10,349 nucleotides of DNA from the NCBI GenBank assembly GCA_030150795.1, contig JASLFF010000038.1, positions 1-10,349 on the forward strand, written 5' to 3'. Numbering within the stretch: position 1 is the first letter of the stretch; each line of letters opens with the position of its first letter. The stretch is from Terriglobales bacterium. Its GTDB lineage: Bacteria; Acidobacteriota; Terriglobia; Terriglobales; Gp1-AA117. This document shows, piece by piece, positions 1-9,000 of the stretch. The translations under genes were made by a program, and so were the position numbers. Below the pieces are notes generated by a model. It worked only from the letters and a program-made list of their open reading frames with translations. It searched no databases and was not told the origin of the DNA.

Positions 1-2
1 TC

Positions 3-86
3 GTAAGATGCACGCACGGATTGATATCCACATCTCCGCTTGACTCCAAAGATAATCCTCGCAAAGTCGAAAAGGTCGATACATGA
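3..86 (+). CDS. Possible 3' end of an upstream gene, overlapping the NRPS start by ATGA
   Basis: Frame 3 is open from the window edge to TGA 84-86, whose first two bases are the last two of ATG 83-85 (ATGA overlap). Such overlaps are typical of translationally coupled operon genes, and an upstream NRPS or PKS would fit a C domain at the N-terminus of the next protein. The visible 27 codons end in a charged tail (RKVEKVDT) and match no family I recognise. A rival reading is frame 2, open from base 2 to TGA 41-43 (ending RIDIHISA), which would leave a 39-nt gap before ATG 83. About 80 bases cannot decide between them, and either open frame could be chance. Confidence 0.3.
   Translation, partial: VRCTHGLISTSPLDSKDNPRKVEKVDT
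70..75 (+). promoter_or_regulatory. Ribosome binding site of the NRPS gene
   Basis: AAAAGG lies 7 nt before ATG 83. This is a purine-rich Shine-Dalgarno match at normal spacing, and it supports 83 as the start. Confidence 0.6.
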
Positions 87-3000
87 AAACTTCCCTGTCG
101 CGGCTCTCGGGCAAAAAGCAGGAATTGCTCCAGCATCTTCTTGCAGAATCAGGCATTGATCCCTCAAAAAACCAGCTGATACAGCGCCAGAAGACTGGCT
201 CCGCAACGCTGTCCTATGGGCAGCAACAAATGTGGTTTCTCTATCAATTCGAACCGAACAAGGCATCATACAACGTGCCACTGGTTCTTCGGCTCAGAGG
301 AATCCTGGATGCTGCCGTATTGAACAAGGCGCTCGACGAAATCGTTCGCCGTCATGAGATTCTGCGCACCACCATTACGGCAGCCAACGGGAGGCCAGTG
401 CACGCGATTCAGCCCCCGGAACATCTTGACATGTTGATTCAGGATCTGGAGGAGCACTCTGTGACGGCTGGAGAAAGCGAACTCCAACACCGCATTCGTG
501 AACAGATCCAAATACCCTTCGATCTAGCGTGTAGTCCGCTGTTGCGTGCAACGGTGCTGCGCGTGAATCCCACGGAGCATGTTCTGCTATTGACTCTGCA
601 CCATATTGCTTGTGACGCGTGGTCTATCAGAGTACTGACGCACGAATTGGCAGTACTTTATGGAGCATTTCTGGACTCACAGGAGTCTCCGTTAGCGGAT
701 CTGCAAATTCAATATTCGGACTATGCTGCGTGGCAACGCGAATGGATGCAGGGCGAAGTCCTGGAACGCCACCTTACTCATTGGAAGTGCCGGCTGGCTG
801 GCGCAGCACCGCTGGAACTGCCTACGACGACGGCTCCCACGGAACTCACGCATGCGGGTTCAAGATTTTCGTCTGTAGTTTCCGGGGAGACCCCAAAACG
901 TCTGAAAGCATTGGCACGAGAAGAAAATGCCAGTCTCTTCATGCTATTGCTCGCTGTATTTCAGGTGTTGTTGCATCGCTACACGGGGCAAGACGATGTC
1001 GTTGTTGGCACTCCGATCAGCGGTCGTGATCGGCCAGAATTCGAATATTTGATTGGATTCTTCGTGAACACCCTCGTGGCCAGGGGCGATTTGAAAGGTG
1101 TCTCAAGTTTTCGTGAATTTCTTAGACGCACCCGAGACGCAGCACTTGAAGCTTATGCCTATCGAAATCTTCCGTTTGAGCGGCTAGTAGAAGATTTGCA
1201 ACCGGAACGGGACAACGGCCGGGTCCCGCTTGTTCGGGTCATGTTTGCTCTGGAATACGGAGAACACCAGCAATGGAAGATGCCTGGTCTTGATTTGACC
1301 TTTGAAGACTACCACAACGGCGGTGCTAAGTTTGACCTAGTGCTGTTCGTCAAGGAGATCGATGGAGGGTTCCGATCATCCTTTGAGTACAGAACTGATT
1401 TGTTCGATAAATCCATGATCGAACGAATGGCAGGACATTTTGAGGTCTTGGCGGAACATATTGCCATGCGCCCCGATGCCTTCCTGGGAACATTACCGTT
1501 GCTGAGCACCTCAGAGCTGAGTCAAATCATGGGGACATGGAACGCCACGGATAGGGAGTATCCACATCAAGTATCCGTTTCTGCGCTCTTCGAACAACAA
1601 GTTGCGCGGACGCCAGACGCCATAGCGGTTGTGTTTGAAGATCAACACACTACATATCATGAGCTAAACCGCCGGGCCAATCAATTAGCTTCCTACCTGC
1701 GCCAACAAGAATTAAAACCGGAAGCTCGAATCGGAATCTGCATGGACCGCTCGATGCAGCTGGTCGTCAGCATTCTTGGAGTTCTTAAGGCAGCAGCTGC
1801 CTATGTTCCACTTGATCCATCTTATCCACGAGAACGTTTGAGCCAGATGGTGGAAGACGCCCAGATCGATATCGTGCTGACTCAAGAGACGGGCATGAAT
1901 TGCTTTGGACGGTCGCCGTCGGCTGTAGTCTGTGTGGATCGGGAGTGGAGTGTGATCAGCCAGGCGTCTCATGTGAATTCACGGGCATTCATCCCGTCTG
2001 AGAGTTTGGCTTATCTGGTTTACACTTCGGGCTCTACGGGTCTTCCAAAGGCGGTAATGGTCTCTCACCGGGCAATTTGCCGGCTGGTATACAGCGCCGG
2101 CTATCTCCAAGTTACGCCTGAAGACCGGATAGCTCACGCGTCGAACACTGCTTTTGACGCAGCTACATTTGAGATATGGGGCGCACTACTGCATGGAGCT
2201 TGCTTAATCGGTATCAATTCGAGTGTTCTTTTGTCTCGGGAGGCATTGCGGGAGAAGTTAGTCACTGAGAGCGTGACAGCGATCTTCCTCACCACAGCAC
2301 TTTTCAATCAAATGGCGCGTCAGATTCCGGCGGGTTTTCAAACTTTGCGCCATCTGTTATTTGGCGGCGAGATGGCAGATCCGGAATCGATCGGAGCGGT
2401 ATTGCGGGCCGGCAAGCCACAGCGGCTATTACACGTCTATGGTCCCACGGAGGCAACCACATTTTCCAGTTGGTATGAAGTGACTGGCATTTCCGAAAGT
2501 ACTCGGATACCACCCATCGGCGGTCCAATCGGGAACACCCAGTTATATGTATTGAATCCGGATCTGATGCCAATGCCCGTAGCTGTTCCTGGAGAGCTAT
2601 ACATTGCAGGTGCAGGATTGGCGCGTGGATATTGGAACCGTGCGGAACTTACCGCAGAGCGATTTGTACCAAATCCTTTTGGGAATAAACCGGGAGAACG
2701 GCTGTACCGAACAGGAGATCGCGTCAGGTGGAGAGAAGACGGAAATATAGAGTTTCTGGGCCGTGTTGATGACCAGGTAAAAATCCGCGGCTTCCGCGTG
2801 GAACCGGGCGAAGTTGAGTTTCATCTCGGGCAGCATCCGGGAGTAAAGGATCGAGCGGTAGTAGTCAGAGACGACTTGCTCAAGACCAAGTCTCTTCTCG
2901 CTTATGTGGTGGCCGACCAGCGAACTCATCTCGATTCTTCTGAATTGAGAAGCTTTTTGAAAAAGCGTCTGCCCGAATACATGGTGCCAAGCACATTCGT

Positions 3001-6000
3001 ACTCTTGGAGTCACTGCCATTGACCCCAAACGGCAAACTTGATCGTAAAAGATTGCCGCTGCCACCTGATGCCGACAGCGCTCCTCAGTCCGATGACCCG
3101 AAAACTGTCTCAGAGGCATTGCTCGCAACGATTTGGGCCGATGTACTCCAATGTAACGAGGTTGGGATTCACGAAGACTTCTTCGAACTCGGCGGCCATT
3201 CTTTGCTGGCTATGCATGTGATGGCACGAATCGGAGACACGTGGGGAATCACCCTCCCGGTCAGTTATTTGTTTGAATTTCCGAAGATTCATATCCTGGC
3301 TCGAGAGATCGATGCAAGATTAAGAAAGACAAGGCATCTCCCCATTCCCGCCATTCAGCGAATGGAGAGGAACCTGGCTCCACAGATGTCATTTGCCCAG
3401 TCGCGGATATGGTTTTTGCAACAGTTTGCCTCGGGCAGCGCAACCTATAACATTCCTTTTTCCCTCTGGTGTCGAGGTGTGCTGAACATGACTGCGATGG
3501 TTCGCGCTCTTAACAGGATTGTTGAGCGTCATGAAGTCCTGCGAACCACGCTGGTTGCCAACCCAGATCCGGTGCAGATCATTCACGAGCCTGTGGCAGT
3601 GACTCTCCCGGTCGTTGATCTTCGAGGATTGCCGGAAGGAGTGCGGAAGCTACAGGCCGTGCAGCTGATTCAAAGCTATTCTCAGCGTCCGTTTTCTCTG
3701 GTCCGAGAGATACCATGGCGCGCGTTGATACTTCAAATTGCACCGGATGAGCATGTTTTTGCCATAACCATGCACCACATCGCGAGTGATGGATGGTCTC
3801 TGGAAGTGTTCACGCGCGAATTGACTACGCTCTACAAAGATTATGTCGAAGGCAAGGCCGCGTCACTGAAGGAATTGCCAATCCAATACGCCGACTACGC
3901 CATGTGGCAGAGGGAATGGTTGCAGGGGGAGGTACTGGAGGCGCAGCTAGGCTATTGGAAGCTCCAGTTGGAGGGGATAGTGAAGTTGGAGTTGCCGCAA
4001 ACGAAAGTGCGGGGCGCTCTGCCGAATCATCGTGGGAAACAGCATTGCTTTGTGGTTTCGCCGGAACTGACGAAAAAATTGAAAAAGTTGAGCCAGGAAC
4101 ATGGAGTCACGTTATTCATGACTTTGCTCGGAGCATTCCAGGTGCTGTTGTATCGATATAGCGGGCAGAGAGACATCGTAGTGGGGAGTCCGGTGGCGGG
4201 GCGGAACCGAGTGGAGGTGGAGGGGCTGATCGGATTTTTTGTCAATACATTGGTTCTACGGATGGAACTTCGAGCGGAGGAGGATTTCGGGAGATTGCTG
4301 AAGCGTGTAAGGAAGATGGCGCTGGAAGCGTACCAGAATCAGGATTTGCCATTCGAGAAGCTAGTAGAGGAGTTACATCCGGAGCGGGACCTTGACCGGA
4401 CACCGTTGTTTCAAGTGATGTTTTCGTTCCAAAATGCATCACGTGATACTTGGGCGGTGTCTGGGCTTGAGTTTCAGCGCAAGCTGGTTGATTTGCCCGT
4501 GGCGAAATTCGATCTCAGCCTGTGGATGGAGGAAGGGAAAGAGCTTCAGGGCACTTTTGTTTACGGCGCGGAATTGTTTGATGAAGCGGCCATAGACCGG
4601 ATGGCTCGCCATTACTGCCGGCTACTGGAGTCAATACTCGCCAACCCTGCAATCCGCTTATGTGACCTGGACGTGATCCCTGATGATGAGAAAGACCTGT
4701 TGATTCGTCGATGGAACTGCACAGACCAGCCCTATCAAGATGATCTCTTGCTACACACTCTCGTCGAGCGGCAAGCGGAGAGAACTTCCAACAGGATAGC
4801 TGTCGCGTGCGGCGACGACCAACTCACATACATGGATCTGAACAGCCGATCCAACCAGTTGGCCCGTTACCTGAAGATGCGTGGAGTTACCAGGGAAGTC
4901 CGGGTAGGGATTTGTATGGAGCGAGGACTGGAAGTGGTCGTAGGGTTGCTTGCGATTATGAAAGCTGGTGGAGCCTACGTTCCCTTGGATCATGCCTACC
5001 CAAGCGAGCGATTGACTTTCATGTTGAAGGATTCAGGCATAAGCGTGCTCCTGACGAGTACGAGCCAGGCAGGCCGGTTTTCCGATCAAGCCTTACTAAC
5101 TGTTTGTCCGGAACGCGACAATGAGATCATTGCTAGGCAGGAACGGCAAAATCTGGATTCCAGCGTGCTTCCGGGAAACCTGGCATATGTTATCTATACC
5201 TCCGGGTCAACCGGGAAACCCAAAGGAGTCGGCATCACCCATGGGAGTTTAGTGAATCTGGTGCGTTGGCACATTGAGCAGTACAGGTTGAGTTGGGAGG
5301 ATCACATCGCGCAGTTTGCTTCCATCAGTTTTGACGCGGCAGGGTGGGAAATCTGGCCTGCATTGGCAGCTGGAGCTGAGATCCACATAGTAGAGGATAC
5401 CGAGAGGCTCTCGCCTCGGGAACTGCCGCAATGGTTGATGAGCAAGAAAATCACCAAAGCATTCTTGCCCACGCCGGTCGCCGAAGCCGTGTTGAGTTGC
5501 GAGTGGCCGAGCGGAACAACGCTGAAGTACCTGCTGGTGGGTGGCGATAAGCTGCGGAAATTTCCTGATTCAGGGTTGCCGTTTATTACCATCAATCATT
5601 ATGGACCCACTGAGAGTACTGTGGTGGCAACGTTCTGCGCCGTGAATGAAGCAGGTCTCCGGCCGGCGCCGCCGATCGGAAAGCCGATAGCCAATACGAG
5701 AACCTATGTACTGGATGCCGAACAGAATCTGGTGCCAGCCGGGGTAGCCGGTGAACTTTATTTGGGAGGAGCAGGTTTAGCGCGGGGATACCTAAACCGC
5801 CCTGAGTTGACCGCCGAACGGTTTGTTCCGAATGCCTTCAGCTGGGAACGGGGAGAACGGCTGTATCGCACAGGAGACCTGGTGCGATATCTAGACGACG
5901 GCGAGCTTGAATTTCTGGGACGAGCCGATGCTCAGGTGAAGATACGCGGTCATCGGATCGAACCTGAAGAGATTGAAACAATTTTGGCCCAGCACGAACA

Positions 6001-9000
6001 TGTTCAGGAGTGCGCCGTAGTTGCCCGTGAAGATGGCATCGAAGGGAAGCGATTAGTCGCATATGTTGCGGGCGTGCAGCTGGATTCCAAACCCAATCGG
6101 TTGAGGGACTTCCTAAAAGATCGCTTGCCGCCGTACATGTTGCCGGATCAGTTTGTGTTGTTGGAGTCACTTCCCTTGACACGCAACGGCAAAATCGATC
6201 GAGAGAAACTTCAAATCCAAGAAATAGAGGAAGTCGAGCAGGAAGATCTGTCCACATCTCCACCGAACGCCATTGAAGAGCTACTCATAAACATCTGGGC
6301 TTCCGTTTTACGTGTCGGGCCTATCAATCGTAATGACGATTTTTTCCAGCTGGGAGGCCACTCTTTACTGGCTACTCAGGTGTTGTTAAGGATCCAAGAG
6401 GTCTTTAAAGTTGCAATTTCGCTTCGGCAGATATTTGAGTTTTCGGAGCTGAAGAGTCTCGCGCAAGTAATTGAAACATGCATAACACAGAAACAACAGC
6501 TCAGGTTGCCTCCCATCCAGTTGGTGGATCGCAGCGCGCCATTACCATTGTCATTCGCGCAGCAGCGGCTCTGGTTTCTACAGCACTTCGAGACTAATCC
6601 CGCTCTCTACAACCTTCCGGTTGCAGTGAGATTTGTAGGTCAATTGAGGATTGGCGCGCTTAAGGCGGCAATTGATGAAATTGTCAGGCGCCATGAAATT
6701 TTGCGTACTAGCTTCATTGAGGACAGTGCAGTGCCGGCCCAAGTAATCCATCCTTCAGCCCCGCTGGCGATGCCCCTGGTTGATCTCCAGCAGCATGCAG
6801 AACCTGCACGTCAGCAGATGGTGACCTGCCTGATCTCGGAGGAAGTGCGGACTCCTTTTGACTTAGGTTCTCGCTCGATGATCCGCACCATGCTTGTGCG
6901 ATTAAAACTGGACGAGCACGTGCTGCTGCTGAGCCTGCATCATGTGGTGAGTGACGGGTGGTCGATAGGAGTACTTGCGCAGGAGTTAGGGCTTCTCTAT
7001 GAGGCGTTTGCGGAGGGGAAGAGATCTCCGTTAGAGGAACTGCCGATCCAGTATGGGGATTACGCAGTATGGCAGCGGGAGAACGTACAGGGAAAGATGC
7101 TGGAAGAGCAGCTGGAATACTGGAGGAAGCAGTTGGGAGGGATGGAGACGGGAGTGGAACTGGGGGTAGCGAAGGGAAGAGGAGCGGTACAGAGTCACCG
7201 TGGCGCGCACCATGAGTTTCAAATAGGTGGCGAGACGGTGGCAGGGTTGAGAAGGCTGAGCCGGAGTGAAGGAGTGACGTTGTTCATGACGCTGGTAGCA
7301 GGGCTGCAAATATTGCTGATGCGTTACAGCAATCAGGAAGACATAGTAGTGGGGACACCGATTGCGGGGCGGAACCGGCAGGAGACGGAAGGGCTGATCG
7401 GTTTTTTTGTGAACACGTTGGTGTTGCGGACGGATCTGAGCGGGGGGCTGCGGGTGGTGGAGGTATTGAAGCGGGTGCGGGAAGTGGCACTGGGAGCCTA
7501 TAGCAACCAGGAGGTGCCGTTTGAAAGGGTGGTGGAAGAGTTGCAGCCGCAACGAGACCTGAGCCGGACGCCGTTATTTCAAGTGATGTTTGCATTGCAG
7601 AACATACCGGAGGCGGAGTGGAAGTTGGGGGGGTTGAAAGTGACGCGGGAAGAGATGGAGACGGCGTGGGCCAAATTCGATCTCAGTATTACGGTGGTGG
7701 AAAGTGGAGAAGGACTGGTTGGAGGAGTTACCTATGCGCGGGACCTGTTTGAGGAAGGGGTGATTGGACGGCTGGTGGGGCACTATGTGACCTTGCTGCG
7801 GGGAATGGTGAGGAAGGAGGAGTGTCCAGTGGCTGAGATTGAGATGTTGACGGAAGAGGAACAACAACAGGTGGTGGAGGGATGGAACAATACGGAACGG
7901 AAATATGAGGGTAGTAAAGAGATCGCGGAGTTATTTGAAGAACAAGTGGAGAGGGGGCCGGATGCAATCGCTGTGATCGAGGAATCGGTGCAGGTGAGTT
8001 ACGAGGAGTTGAACAGGAGGGCCAATCAATTGGGGCATTATCTGCGCAGGTTGGAAGTAGGGCCGGAGAAGCTGGTGGGGCTGTGCGTGGAGCGGTCGGT
8101 GAAGATGGTGGTGGGGCTGATGGGAATTTTGAAAGCGGGTGGAGCCTATGTGCCGCTGGATCCGGAATATCCGGCGGAGAGGCTGGGCTTCATGATGGAG
8201 GACGCGAAGATAGAAATATTGCTGACGTCGCAGAGCTTGAAGTCTGTACTGCCGGTGCATGGAGTCAAGGTGGTGTGTCTGGACGGGGATTGGAGCATGA
8301 TCGCGGAAGAGAGGTGTGAAAATTTCGAAACCGCCGGACAAGGGGGGAATCTTGCGTATGCGATCTATACCTCCGGTTCCACGGGGAAGCCCAAAGGAGC
8401 CATGATCACCCGCGAGGCGATTGGAAATCGTCTGTTATGGATGCAGGAGACTTATGCGATGCGGAGAGATGATCGGGTGTTGCAGAAAACGCCCTTCAGT
8501 TTCGATGTTTCGGTGTGGGAATTTTTCTGGCCGTTGTTGTCCGGAGCGACATTGGTAATGGCGAGGCCTGAAGGGCATCGAGACACTGACTATCTAATGC
8601 AAATCATCCAGCAGGAGGCCATCACCACTCTGCACTTTGTACCCTCTATGCTGTGGTCCTTTTTGACCGCCGCCAGGATGAAAGAGTGTACGGTGCTGCG
8701 GCGTGTATTTTGCAGCGGAGAAGCTTTGGATGCCGAGTTATGCCGCAACTTCCACCGTCAATTGAAGGCCGACCTGCACAATCTCTACGGTCCTACGGAA
8801 GCAGCGGTCGATGTGAGCTACTGGCAGATCCCGCGTGATTGGAAGGAGGACAGCATTCCGATTGGTGCACCTGTCGCCAACACGGAAATGTATGTTTTGG
8901 ATACAAATCTAAACCCGCTGCCGGTGGGGTTACCGGGAGAACTCTATTTAGGTGGAATCCAGTTGGCGCGTGGTTACCTGGGCCGGCCGGAACTCACAGC

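Noticed and set aside
40..56. TTGACT (40-45) and GATAAT (51-56) as a promoter
   Set aside because: Each resembles a -35 or -10 box, but only 5 nt separate them instead of about 17, and neither has a partner at the correct distance.
599..622. C1 as a heterocyclisation domain
   Set aside because: The motif is HHIACDA, with the two His retained, not DxxxxD, and module 1 does not load Cys, Ser or Thr.
619..1029. Open frame in another + frame, and similar ones at 3793-4161, 4807-5124 and 8083-8319
   Set aside because: They sit inside conserved C and A domains read in the correct frame, and their own translations show no family motifs.
3052..6536. Epimerisation or methyltransferase domain between A/T and the next C
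   Set aside because: The A-T and T-C distances leave room only for a carrier and short linkers, and no second HHxxxDG or SAM-binding motif is present.
7031..8341. Several long overlapping open frames on the minus strand
   Set aside because: They lie opposite the NRPS frame in its G-rich segment. Their products are low-complexity (rich in Pro, Gln, His, Ser) with no domain, which is what the complement of GGG/GTG/CGG-rich coding produces.
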